Shown here piece after piece: positions 9,517 to 20,647 of a stretch of 64,000 nucleotides of DNA. How positions within the stretch are numbered: the first letter of the stretch is position 1; each line of letters begins with the position of its first letter. Position numbers and translations under genes: made by a program. The stretch comes from Nannochloris sp. 'desiccata' (Eukaryota; Chlorophyta; Trebouxiophyceae; Chlorellales; Chlorellaceae), in contig JAGTXX020000009.1 of the NCBI GenBank assembly GCA_019044685.2, positions 62,001 through 126,000 of the forward strand, given 5' to 3'. A model generated the notes under the pieces. That model saw nothing but the letters and a program-made list of their open reading frames with translations. It ran no database searches and was not told the DNA's origin.

Positions 9517-11092
9517 TGTGCTATAAAACTTTTGTTTAAAGCTCTTGTGTGTGAATAAACGCGGTTTAAGTGGTCATTTCTCTGCGTTTTTCCCTCTCGA
9601 AGGTGATGCGAAGTCGCTGGCAGAAACAATTGTCTTCAGGGTAACCCTAAGGGTTTATAACAAACTGAGAACAGCAATAAATAATTTGCTGTGCTCTTCA
9701 ACTAATTGCAGCTATTAACTAAATAATATAAGATAAATTAAGCAAGGGATTCTGTCAAACTTGATATTAAGAACCTGCTTAAAATATAATAAACTAAAAA
9801 CCTGCGCCGCCAAAGCTTGGAAAAAGAAGGGGGTAATTTAAGTCTACGGGTTTCTGGAATCACAAACCATAATTAATACCCAGAAACCGTCTTCAAATGG
9901 CATGGCTACGTAATATGTTATTATTAAATCGACTTTCATCCTATTAATGGCCTCCTTCGAACCCAACGTCGTATAAACTTGCAACGGAAAGGCCGTCCGT
10001 TGCACGGCCCCGGCCATTATGTTGCACCTAAAACTGTGATGCTCTGCAGCCTCCTTTCCGCTAAAGTCATTGTATGTAATAAGAAGCATGTTGCTACTGT
10101 GAGTTTGTTTGACTCTACACGACACACACTGCACGGGGAAGACAGCTCCGCCTCGCCGTGTTGAAAATTAACGCCAGGTTTAAGTAAATTATTAGCAGCA
10201 AAAGAAGAAGACGTGGGGGTTAAAAATGTATGCGCAGTGGCAAGTTGTGTAAACATCTTCTGTGCAATATACTTGCCAGCATCACCAGTCATCACTGCAC
10301 TGTCACACACTCGGGGTTTGTGGTGCAGAGCAAATGGTAGGACGAGAACTGAGGAAGCCATGTGAGGAGCTAGAGTCAGTTTCCAGGATCGATTGAAAAA
10401 CATACAAACTGTCTAATATGTACACAGCTGCTGCTGCTAAAGCTGCATGTTTGTATGTCGATGGGAGTTTCCTTAGTGTAGCATAATGAATCTGCCAACC
10501 GCCAAAACCGCCTTTGAGAGAAGACGACAAAAGTGGCTGCTATGGTGTTGCGGTGATTGTAGTAAATGCGAGGGGCTTGATTCTTATACACTCGATTGCA
10601 TGCAGAAACAAGAGCAGTGAGGGGATTTGGTAGAGCACCTGCTAAAAAAAATTTCAAATCAGAAGACGGTAACGTTCAAAGATGCCAAGGGAGCAACTCG
10701 CCAGTGCTGCACAAAATACACAAACTTCTAAGCAACGCAACGTGCTCCATCAGTCCAACACCGCCCATGGTCGGACTAAGCCTAACATATATACTAGGAA
10801 AATGCAGCTATGGCTTAATTTGTCAGATGAACGACCGTCAATATAAATCTTTGTCTCGAAATATGGGGGCGTACTAGCAGCGCCCATTCCCGCGTGAATG
10901 GGTTTGGAATGGAAATATCTGATCTACGACAGTTGTTAGGGCCGAATTGGGGCTTTCGTTTCGTGGGTAACGCGATTTCCGTCACGATCGTAACTCACAA
11001 GAGAAGGGGTGGTATTTATTTCAAGCCTCCAAGGACTTTTGCCATTTCAGTTTTAAATACCCATCTATCTTGTCTTGCAAATCTCCGACGCA
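9517..11092. other. 1.6-kb stretch without an assignable gene
   Basis: The minus strand carries several overlapping open stretches of 75-130 codons (roughly 10657-10303, 10403-10150, 10030-9844), one containing MTGDAGKYIAQKMF, but I could not join them into a convincing spliced protein or recognise a family. The plus strand has only short open frames. It may be a fast-evolving gene, a decayed one, or a long promoter for PEX14. No tRNA, rRNA or repeat was recognised. Confidence 0.4.
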
Positions 11093-13620
11093 ATGGACGG
11101 AGACGACTCCAGATCCTCCACGCCTGGGGATGGGGGAAATCAATCCACTGCTCCTCCAGCACAGCCAGGTTCTGCTGGTGAACTTCGTGAAGATCAAATC
11201 CAAAATGCGGTATCATTCCTATCCCATCCCAAGGTGGGGCGAAGCAGCATGCCAAGGCTGCTTGCTATTTCATCAAAGATTTATGATCAGAGTTGTTCAA
11301 ATTTTATTAAAAAATTTACTTTAATTGGCTTACTTTTCTGTATTCTTTACCTTATTTCCACTAGGTGCGTGGAAGTCCTAAAGCGTCAAAGGTTTCATTT
11401 CTCCAACAAAAGGGCCTAACAGAAGCTGAAATTGACGAGGCGTTCCGTCGAGTGCCAGAAACACCAGTCCCTGCTCTCCCTACGACAACCCAACAGTCCA
11501 ATTCTACACTTTCTACAATATCAAACCATGTAGCACCTCAACAGCAACAGCACTACCCTCAGCATGGTGCCCAACCTCTCCCAACACAGCCAGAGATAAG
11601 ATGGTCGCAAGTAGCTCTGGGTGCCGGTTTTGCTGCTGCAAGTGCCTACGCTGTGAAATCTCTAGTGTGGCCCTTTGTAGCAGATAAATATACAACATGG
11701 AGAGGTACATCTTCAACGTCTATTGCTCCATATAATAGAAATGATGATGCAGATCTAGCATCGTCAGCTGCTGGGTCGTCATCTGACGTCAATGCTGTAG
11801 CCGATGCCATTCGTGCTCAGACAGCAGAACTAGCATCTTCTATCGAGGCATTAAAGGCATTAATAGCTGGGTTAGATAGACAACGACCTGCTTCACCTGA
11901 AGATAAAGTTACTGCATCGGAAATTAGACAGGAACTGCATACCATTGCAGCAAGCTTGAATGAGTGAGTATACAAAAAAAAACAGGTTATTATTTTTACT
12001 TTTTATTTCTCAGAGAGTACTATACTAGGCTGTTTCTCTTGCGTTGTTTAATTAGAGTCTGCGCTATTGCATCTGTGGCTTTATTATAATAGGATTTGAA
12101 CCTCATCTCACCTCACCTCATCTCTCTTTTCAACTACTCTGCTGCAGAATTGTTGCGAGCCCTCGTCCTGGTGGAGTCACCGCTGCTGGTCCTTCTTCTC
12201 TTGCGCTTGAAACTGAGTTATCAGAAATAAAAAATCTGCTCTCTGAGTACCTCAAGACGCCTAGATCTGGGGAACATACACCGCCTGGGGGTGAGTAAAG
12301 CAAGAAGAATATTAGCAGCTCTATTTGCCTTTTTTTATATTTCTAAGATGAGAGATGTATAATAGATGCCCTCTCCTTTCTTCTTTTATGGAGTCTCTCA
12401 TCCTTTGTCCACGCAATTCAGTTCCTATGTTCTTTGCTTGATATTCTTCTACTCTTCTTTTACCTGTAACTGCAGAGCTTTCTCGTACTACTCCTACTCC
12501 AGGCTCGTACTCTTCTGCCCAAGATCGACCTTCCTCTGAAGCACCATCACCCATCCAACTCGGAGATACCAACACCACCGCCGTCACTACTAGTGGAAAT
12601 ACACCCAATGCGTTTAATCTTACTACTAGCAGCACTACGAATCCTCCCATTATTTCTAATAACACGAATATTAAAAATGAGAGTGGCCGTCACCCCGCTT
12701 CGTATATGGAAGTATTGGAAATGCTTGAACGAGGTGAGACGCCACCAGGTATTCGAGATGATATCAATGATAAACCACCAAATCCAGAACAACCACCGCC
12801 ACAATCGCTGATGAAACCGTTACCCAAACCATGGGAACAACGGCAACAAGAACATCAAGATGGCGATGGTGGTGCTGGGCCTCTTGTGTCTCAAAACCTT
12901 ATCACAGAAGATCTAATTGAAAATGGTGGTGATGGTGATACTATCAATAACGGCGAAGATAGTAATGGTGTTATTAATTTGTCACCAGTAGTGCCAGATG
13001 ACGCTCTTCAACGCCCTGGTAGTGGAGTTGTATCAATATCCTCCCCATCTCCATCCCCAAGTAGAACAAACCAACCGCAACAGCAACATCAACTTCCTGG
13101 TAGTGGAACTAATGCAGCATCCCCTCTTACCGCTGCGGGAAGTAAAGGCGCCACCTCTATTTTTGAAGCAGCTACCTCTTCTCAAGGATCTCCTGGTGTG
13201 ATTGCAGGGAGATTATCGCCTAGTTCAAATCAACGAAAAGCTATTAGTGGTGGTGTGGGTGGTAGAGGTGTTGGTGTAGCTATCCCTACTTCGCTTTTTA
13301 ATGAACAGTACAATAATAATGCGACTACTATGGCCGACGGTGAAGAAAATAAACATGACGGAGCTGTTGGGGCTGGAATGGGAGGTGGCCTCCGTCCTCC
13401 TCGTTTGACTACTACGACTCCTTTGTTTCCAGATGAAGGGGGTCTAGGAAGACCGACGTCTCGTGGATGGAGGCCACCTCCTATTCCAGTACCGACATTG
13501 TCACCAGAGAATACTAGCTACCCTGCATTTGGACCGGGGTCAAAAGCAGGAGGTGGTGCGAGTGGGAGCGGTACTTCTGGCTCTCAGAGTAGTTTAGGTG
13601 CAGATTTTGCTGCGGCATAA
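11093..13620 (+). CDS. PEX14: peroxin-14, peroxisomal docking protein
   Basis: Four exons (11093-11233, 11365-11963, 12148-12290, 12476-13620) give 675 residues. Pex14 sits in the peroxisomal membrane and docks the import receptors Pex5 and Pex7. The N-terminal receptor-binding domain spans the first intron: REDQIQNAVSFLSHPK then VRGSPKASKVSF and GLTEAEIDEAFRRV, the hallmark three-helix domain. A hydrophobic segment follows near residue 125 (VALGAGFAAASAYAV), then a coiled-coil region with DAIRAQTAELASSIEALK. The C-terminal half keeps a motif shared with plant Pex14, SYMEVLEMLERGETPPGIRD, then PPNPEQPPP and KPWE. The final 200 residues are low-complexity Ser/Gly/Pro. Donors are GTGGGG, GTGAGT and GTGAGT. 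Confidence 0.93.
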
Positions 13621-13942
13621 TTGAATGGATAGTTTAATATGTTACGTTTGGTACCTTGAATACGTCTATTGAATGAATGCAGAATGCGTATAAATAGAGC
13701 TTTGTAAAAACCCGAAAAACCAAACGGAAAGGGCAAGGGCGCCAAAATGTTCGAGGGCTTTTGGAGGTTAGGGCAGCTCTACTTTTGGTTTGGGGTCAAG
13801 CTATTAGGGCTCATTGTTATACGTTGGAAGCATACTTTTGGACCTTTTGATCGCGTCTAGCCTCGAATATGCCCCTTTTTGGCTCTATGGAGCGGGGAAT
13901 TTAAGAGTTTAAATAAATTTGAAATAGATTAGTATTGCAGAA
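13621..13942. other. intergenic, nothing recognised
   Basis: About 320 bases between PEX14 and the next plus-strand gene, holding a 3' UTR and a promoter. No ORF or structured element stands out. Confidence 0.45.
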
Positions 13943-15100
13943 ATGGAAATTGGCGTTGTGGGACTCGCACCCGCTGTGCTTCACGCCGCCAGTGCTGTAG
14001 GTAGGCTTTTGCATACCAAAAATAGGCTAGAGGCGCCGCGTATCTGCAACAGTTATGCAGAGTAGCGGAACACGTGGTTTGAATTGATGTCGTGCTTTAA
14101 TTTATTTGCAGGCGTGTCTTTAGGAGCTAGTGTTGTTACACCGTCTGCAACAGCCGCAGCTGCTTCAACAGCAAGCGCTGCGATGTTTAGTAAACTAGAT
14201 TTCACCTCTGAACCAATAAGTCCATCTAGTCCAACCAAACCCACCGACGATAATGGAACTCAATCACCAGCTGGCATATCTAGTCTTCGTCGTGGCTCTA
14301 TTTCAGAGGTCTCTACTCCCGCAGCTACTCCTGGTGCAACCTCCGACGCTGGAGATGAGATTTTCCCAATTCAAAACGCTGTGAGCAACAGCTCTTTCAA
14401 TAGTATACGTAGCAACTCGTCCTTTGATCTTAGTCCATCTGATCGTGATGCACAGATAGTAGACGCCAAAGCCGTAGTACGCCGCCTCCAAGCAAAGCCA
14501 CTAACAGGCCAAGTTGTTGCTTGGGCATGGGAAAGAGCGGCTGCCTTGTCCCTCTCCAAAAAAGCACCTCCAGTTAGTTTATTAGCAGCTTTGTGGCCTG
14601 CAACAGAGACGTGTGCAGCACGCTGTACTGCACAAGATGTCGTTGAAATATTAGATGCATGGCTTGTGCTATTGCAACGCTGGCCTCGACACTTTAGGCT
14701 CCCCGCCGACACTCTTGGCATAATGGCCTCTGTCACATTTCCTGCAGCAATAAAACGCATGTCTGACAGCCGTTTACAACAGCTAGCACGTGCATGTTCT
14801 GGCATAGCACAACACCGCATTGATCCTTCATTAAGTAATATCGGGGCAGCAAAAACGCCAAGTGCACGAGATCTGATGCAACCTATATTTGCTCTAGGTG
14901 TAGCTGAAGCTGCATGGAGAATAGTAGACTCCGTTCGCTACATTTCACCTGATGTTTTAGAGCTGTTGATAACTGCAAGTAAAGCATGGAGGTGGAGTGC
15001 CACCCCTATTGATAGCGGACTGTTGTTAGCGATGAAGGAGTCTACACAAAGTGCTTTAAATATTATAAAAGCAGCAGTGCAAAAAGAATTCTCCTCCTAA
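13943..15100 (+). CDS. hypothetical alpha-helical protein, probably organellar
   Basis: Two exons, 13943-14000 and 14112-15100, give 348 residues; the intron is GTAG|GTAGGC to TTGCAG and restores AVG-VSLGASVV. The first 60 residues are Ala/Ser/Val-rich with almost no acids, like a transit peptide. Residues about 60-150 are Ser/Pro/Thr-rich. From 155 on the protein is all-helical with repeated Leu/Ala-Trp patterns (VVAWAWERAAALSLSKK, LQQLARACSGIAQHR, LELLITASKAWRW), vaguely like the helical-hairpin repeats of organelle RNA-binding proteins (FASTK/OPR class). That resemblance is only an impression, and no RAP domain is present. Family unknown. Confidence 0.6.
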
Positions 15101-15667
15101 TTTATTGACTTGTGTGAATGTGTTTCCAATGTTTCTTCCCTTCTTGTAGAACTTTAGCATAATTTATATGCTGCGTTTTCTCAATATCGCTCTCTCTCTC
15201 TCTCTTGTACATGGCCGTTTCCAATCTTGTTCTGTCTTTTTTATTTTCATTTCATTTCAAATGACATTTGCCCGTTTTTAGGGACATTGATGATTGCAAC
15301 GTACGAGTACTACTTTTTCGTTATTTTGTTTACTTTAGTATTTGCCTTTTCTTACCTTTGTTAAGTTTAATCTCCTTTTCTGACTTGCTGTAGCGTTCTT
15401 TTAGAGACTAATAATTTGATGGACCGGCTTGAGGTCGGGTTCTCCTTTTCTGCTTCTCTTTCTTTTTGTCTCTTTTATTCTTTGTATAGCATTAGCGCAA
15501 TGTAACATCACATTCATACTTGTTTTCCCATTTCCGAATTGAAAAATACCATTAAAGAAAACATCAACAAAGGAAGAAGAAGGGGGTATAATTTAAATGC
15601 AACATTCAAGGCGCCGGAATTCTTTAAAGGTTCGCATTCTCCAATCAAGATCAACTAAACTAAACGT
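15101..15667. other. pyrimidine-rich intergenic region
   Basis: About 570 bases between convergent genes. The first 450 bases downstream of the plus-strand stop are strikingly T/C-rich on the plus strand and contain a CT microsatellite. Presumably 3' UTR and termination sequence; no gene is seen. Confidence 0.45.
15190..15205. repeat. CT dinucleotide microsatellite
   Basis: An uninterrupted run of about seven to eight CT units in the 3' flank of the preceding gene. Confidence 0.85.
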
Positions 15668-16039
15668 TTAGATGTCCTGGATGGTAACCTCAACCTCTAC
15701 ACCGGGCTCGATGGAGATGGAAGTGATCTGCTTCACAACCTCAGCAGGGGATTGCAAATCAATGAGGCGCTTGTGAATGCGCATCTCAAAGCGATCCCAA
15801 GTCTTGGAACCTTCACCGCAAGGAGTCTTACGGGTGGTGATGCGGAGCACTTTAGTAGGCATGCGGACAGGGCCCTTGACCTTGAGCTGCTTCTCCTTGG
15901 CACCACGGATGAGGTCAGCGCAGACCTTCTCGAGGTTCTTGACATTACGGGAGGTGAGGGTGATGCGAATGCGGTGAATCTGAGGGGCATCAGCCTCCTC
16001 GACTCCCTGCTTAGCAACGGGTTTCATAACAGTGGCCAT
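15668..16039 (-). CDS. RPS20: 40S ribosomal protein S20 (uS10)
   Basis: One coding exon of 123 residues, the usual length of eukaryotic uS10. [38 protein letters not shown] and [18 protein letters not shown] are the conserved strands and loops of cytosolic S20, which sits in the head of the small subunit. Codon use is C-rich at third positions compared with neighbours, as expected for high expression. Immediately upstream of the ATG the minus strand reads a pyrimidine tract ending CTCGTAG, so a leader intron appears to end exactly at the start codon. A plausible donor is AAAG|GTGCGA with the intron spanning 16241-16040. Confidence 0.96.
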   Translation of the reverse strand: MATVMKPVAKQGVEEADAPQIHRIRITLTSRNVKNLEKVCADLIRGAKEKQLKVKGPVRMPTKVLRITTRKTPCGEGSKTWDRFEMRIHKRLIDLQSPAEVVKQITSISIEPGVEVEVTIQDI

Positions 16040-16520
16040 CTACGAGGAAAGAAATAAGAAAGGGGATAAAAAGGTTAGGCAACTGTGTTTTATTGACAAT
16101 TCTGTCTTCATGTTGAGAATAGGAATACGGCGGCGGAGCAACGCAGTGCATAAATTCGTTGATTGCAATATTGTTGGCGTGATACATCGGTGCGTTGCAT
16201 GCAGGAGATGCATAAACAGAAACATGTTTTATTTTTCGCACCTTTCAAATTCCCCGAGTCAGCACCAACTAGGCAGGTCTGTAACTGAGGGAGAGTCGAC
16301 TATATGTAATTATAATCGGAAAGAGAGTGGGATTACAGCGCAGAGAGCCTTCTTTATGGCAGCGCAGGCCTTTGAACCTGCTGCCGCAATTTGTACCTTC
16401 AGCACTACATCTCATGATCTTTTAAGTTTCTAACACGCATATATAACCTTCAGTCTTAATATAATACCTTTAACAGTAACCAAACCAAAGAACCATCCGT
16501 TCCAAAGCAGTCTCAGCACC
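16040..16520. promoter_or_regulatory. divergent region RPS20 / MCRS1-like, with probable RPS20 leader intron
   Basis: The two start codons are 481 bases apart. The RPS20 side ends in a polypyrimidine tract plus TAG directly before the ATG, suggesting a 5' UTR intron of about 200 nt. The rest should hold both promoters; no named motif is seen. Confidence 0.4.
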
Positions 16521-17788
16521 ATGGCTGAGGAAAATGCTCTGGATCCCCTTGGAAAAAATACCCAGGGTAAGAGGCGCTGCTGTTTCAAATGCTCTGAAGC
16601 TGATTCCACTTAGAACCCCGCGTAATAAACTACCCATGTTAAAATAATCTGAATTGTTTGTCTGGTTTTTAATACTTTGCAGATGCAATGGATTTTCAAG
16701 AAGCCCCTTCTTTAAAACGCAAGAAAACAGTCACCTGGGCTGATGGAGAAGAAGCAGAAGAAGAATATGATGATGAAGACGACGCTGAGGAGATGGATAG
16801 GGATGACAAGGATGGTTTAGCTGCTTTCAAGGCCATGGACGCTCTCTTTGCCGACTTGAAAGAGAGCAACTTGTCTGAAGGCGCACAGGACACATCAGTT
16901 TTCAAATCCGAAATAGAACCACTGACAACAGAACAGCTAAATGCACGCCGTAGTGATAGATTTATGGAACTAGAGAATGCGTATGAAACTGAATTTTGGT
17001 CTCTAGCTAATGAACTATTACTAAGATCATGGAGTTTTGGCAAAGAAAACCCAGATGAGGCTACAAGAACGACTAGATCCCGTAGTAAATTTGCAGATAT
17101 AGGGAAAGATCCTGAGATAACCCAGGCTTTACTCGAAGGTGGAATTCAAGCTGCATGGCAAGCTGCTACTGCCATTCCAACAACAAATAAACCAACGTCT
17201 AGAGACGCCAATAAAACTGCTAGTGAAGGACCCCCCTCGCTGCCTAGTGAAGACGAGATCTCAGAATTAGTTATGTATTTACCTCGGCCAGATGATGATC
17301 AAATAGAAACATTTAGGAAACATGTTGTTCGTATGCGTGAAAAGTTTCTAAGAAAGATGTGTTTCTTTACTCGCCTAGAGGCGTCTGCAGCGGCAGCAAC
17401 TTCCCATGAGCTTGATCGCCGCGGAGCTGTAGCTGCTTTATGTGGCACCAATGCACGGTACCTCTTACGCCGTACAGCTATTACTATAGGACGTGGTACT
17501 GATAGCGGAGTGGATGTTGACCTGACTGGAGAAGGCGGGGATGCTGCAGCAAAAACCGTCTCCCGTCAACAAGCACAGGTATTTTTAGACGCAGATGGAA
17601 AGTTCAAAGTACGATGTATAGGTCGTAGAGCAATGAGTGTGAATGGAGAGAGCTTGAATAAGGGGCAAGTAACTTTATTGCCACATTTGAGTTTAATTAG
17701 GGTTGGTCCGTTGGCGCTCATGTTTGTAGTTAATAATGAAGGTTTAGATAGGCTCATGAAGCGATCCGCAGCCCTTATTGTATCTTGA
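16521..17788 (+). CDS. FHA-domain protein, microspherule protein 1 (MCRS1)-like
   Basis: Two exons, 16521-16566 and 16683-17788, give 383 residues; the intron is CAGG|GTAAGA to TTTGCAG and rebuilds NTQ-DAMDFQEAPS. The C-terminal 130 residues form an FHA domain of the MCRS1 kind: RYLLRRTAITIGRGT, VDVDLTGEG, TVSRQQAQVFL, then VNGESLNKG. GR and SRQQ are the phosphothreonine-binding loops. MCRS1 acts in chromatin complexes (INO80, NSL) in animals and has plant homologues. The N-terminal part is acidic (a run of Glu/Asp at residues about 35-55), and the middle resembles the DNA-binding-adjacent region of MCRS1 (DEISELVMYLPRPDDDQ). A nuclear location is inferred. Confidence 0.8.
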
Positions 17789-18121
17789 TAGACTATTTCA
17801 ATGGACCCAAATGCAAATGTTTAATACTTCCCTTTATTCTATACAAACACAGCGAGGGCGCCATGGCAGGGCTTTTAAAAATTCTGAGTGGGAACAGAGT
17901 TTTATGCTTCATTCATGCTTCAACCAAAAGAATGTGTGCATATGGAATTGCATAGCTGAACTTATACTGGGCATGATGAACGCTGTAATGGTTCAGAATG
18001 AGGCTGTTGAAAAAGCCATAGTCTAATTATTTAATTTTAGGTTTCATTCTTTGTCGACGAAAGTCGATTAACACCTTAATCCATCCTCCAAAACCAGTTC
18101 ATCACCTCTAGTGTAATTCAA
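17789..18121. other. intergenic, nothing recognised
   Basis: About 330 bases between two plus-strand genes. An open frame overlaps it but has no protein-like features. Confidence 0.45.
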
Positions 18122-19862
18122 ATGATAGGGCGCGGAGGCAGTTTGCGGCGTGCGGCTGCAATGTCTCTGCGTGCATTGTCCTCCTCTGCTGAGGCTTCGT
18201 CTAGTGGACGAGTCTCTGCAGGATGCAGGGCAGCTCGGAGCTGTGTAGATGACTTTAGACATACATTACAGAACACCATATATGGGTGGACTAGCCCAGC
18301 ACCTACTGGGTCCCGCCTACTATCAAGTCTAGAAGAAGCGGCAGCCCCTGAACCTCGCCAAGCCACTTACCAAGTGGAAGTGATAACAGGGGACGTACGA
18401 GGTGCAGGAAGTCCCGCACCTGCAGCAATTACACTATTCGGAGAAGGTAAGACTGTGTGCCAAATGTGTTTTGAAAAATAAATGAAGCAGAACTGCTATG
18501 AGCAGCTATTAATAAATAAAGTGCGGTCAACGCACCCACCGTTGACACAATATATATGTTTCAAGCTTTAAATGGCAACTTCTAAATCTTAACCCCTTGT
18601 TCTCAGATGGCGAAAGTGAAAAACACGTTATTGGTGCTGAAGGATCAGGCGCTGGTTTTGAGCGTGCTACTCGTAAAACCTATGTCTTATACTCAAAAGA
18701 CTTGGGCAATCTTAAACGTGTTCTCGTTCAACAATTAGCACCATCTCAACAACCACACACAGATGATATCGATGCATCTACAACCACAGGATGGTATTTA
18801 GATAGAATAGAAGTCAAAGGACTGGATGGTGATCATTGGACGTTTCCTTGTGGGACCTGGGTAGGTCGACCAACAGCACCCAGTATTGGCAGCACAGGCA
18901 CTGGCAATGGTGAAGCAGCAGCCAATGTGCCAGATGGAAGCGAAGAGCGGAATTTAATCGCCGCAGATCCTCGTAGAGATATAAGTAGATCATCTTTACA
19001 CGACCCTACTCATTTACGGATTACAAGACCACTCCAGGTAGAAGCGTCTGGCATCGCATTGCCACATCCTGAGAAAGTGCAACATGGCGTCAAAGGCGTG
19101 AATCGAAAAGGATTTGGCCATGGTGGTGAGGATTCGTATTTTTACGCTTCAAATAGTAATGGAATATTTGCTCTAGGTGTTGCAGATGGTGTTTATGAAT
19201 GGAGAAATATGGGAATAGATGCAGGGCTGTTCTCACAGCAACTTGTAGAGTTTTGTCGACAAGCGGTGGAGCTTGGAACCACAGACGTCTTACGAGTTTT
19301 ACAATTTGCTATGAAGCATGTACGTAGAGCAGGTACTCAAGGATCTAGTACAGCATGTATTGTGCTTATTGATACCTTACAAGGTCGTTTAGCTGCAGCG
19401 AATGTGGGCGATTCAGGATTTGTTCTTTTAGGGAGAGGTGCAGGAAGTCATCGTGGAGCTGGTTCGAGTCGAGGCCAACTACAAATTCGATACCGCTCCC
19501 CCCAACAAGAGCATTCTTTTGGTCATCCGTACCAATTAGGTCATCATGACGCAGCAGATGAACCTGAAGATGCCATGCTAACGACTATGCCTGTATATCC
19601 TGGTGATGTCATTGTGGTTGGTAGTGATGGCCTTTTTGATAATTTACAAGACGACGAGATAGTTGAAATAGTAGAAGCAGAGACTTTACAAGGGCATAGT
19701 CCATCTGCTATTGCACATAAATTAGCATTTGCTGCCTTTGGTGCCAGTATAGATAAAAAGAGGGTTACGCCGTACAGTCTAGGGGCGTCTTCTGCCTTCG
19801 ATATGGTGTATAATGGTGGAAAGCAGGATGATATTACAGCTCTAGTGATGGAATTAGATTAA
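18122..19862 (+). CDS. PLAT domain fused to PPTC7-like PP2C phosphatase
   Basis: Two exons, 18122-18446 and 18607-19862, give 526 residues; donor GAAG|GTAAGA, acceptor TTCTCAG, joining TLFGE-DGESEKH. Residues 1-45 are an Arg/Ala/Ser-rich targeting peptide. A PLAT/LH2 beta-sandwich follows at about 75-195: YQVEVITGDVRGAG, then VYSKDLGNLKRVLV-like strands, WYLDRIEVKG and WTFPCGTWVG. The last 250 residues are a PPM/PP2C domain closest to PPTC7: GGEDSYF, GVADGVYEWRNMGIDAGLFS, GSSTACIVLIDT, AANVGDSGFVLLG, VVGSDGLFDNL and KQDDITALV, with the metal-binding Asp residues intact. A PLAT domain usually tethers enzymes to lipids or partners, so this phosphatase may act at an organelle membrane (inference). 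Confidence 0.85.
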
Positions 19863-20647
19863 ATAGTCATAGAATTAAGCTAGTATACTTATAATCCAGT
19901 AAGAGTAAAGTATACTTGACAGTAGTAGTTGCGGCTGATGACCACCGACTGACAAATGAAATTATCAAATTGCAATTTATGATTATTTTATCCTTCTTTA
20001 TCTTTCTTCGTTCTGCTCTATTAATTCTTTTGTTGCTGTTTTATTTCTACTAGCGTTGGGTTTATAGGGAATTAGTTAAACTAACTAGAGCCCCTTTATA
20101 AATAATAAGAGTACTTGATTGCTTGTATCAACTTACCACCTTCGTCTTTTTTTTCTTTCATTCTTTTGGTCTGTTTGTATATCGATGTATTTCTTTCAGA
20201 AGGTTTATGTTACAAAGAATAAAACAGTCGGGATAGTATAGAGTCCCTAGCTATGTTGGTAGAACACAAAAGAGAAGAAAGAAAAAGAAAAGAATCTGAA
20301 ATCCTCTTCTCCGGCTTTTAGATGTTAATAAGCTACTGCTATTATTGTACAAGAAAGAAGAAGGGGGTTTTCTTTTTTTCTTTTTGGTTTAATGGGATGC
20401 TGCAAAATAAAAATAGAGAATGCATCATTGGAACTGAAAAGGCAGGGAAAAACAGTAGGTGCGTGTGGATAATAGGGGTTTCATATATCTTTGTTGTTTA
20501 TCTTATTTTCCATCAGTATATTGTCGGCCATGCTGTTTTGTTCTACCATGCTGTCTGTAGGCCATCTATAACTTCTAGGGGCGGTACGTAGGTAAAAGTA
20601 AGTCTAAGTAGGTAACATAGCTGCCGTTGCTAGTTTCTATCCATAAG
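19863..20647. other. intergenic, pyrimidine-rich, no gene seen
   Basis: About 785 bases between convergent genes. T-rich on the plus strand after the phosphatase stop, then mixed. A short open frame near 20322 has no recognisable features. Confidence 0.45.

Noticed and set aside
9640..9660. A telomere-like string, AACCCTAAGGGTTTA
   Set aside because: Only one imperfect unit in each direction, which occurs by chance; no array of telomeric repeats.
16470..16688. A 72-codon minus-strand frame upstream of the MCRS1-like gene
   Set aside because: It overlaps that gene's first exon and intron and has no recognisable features.
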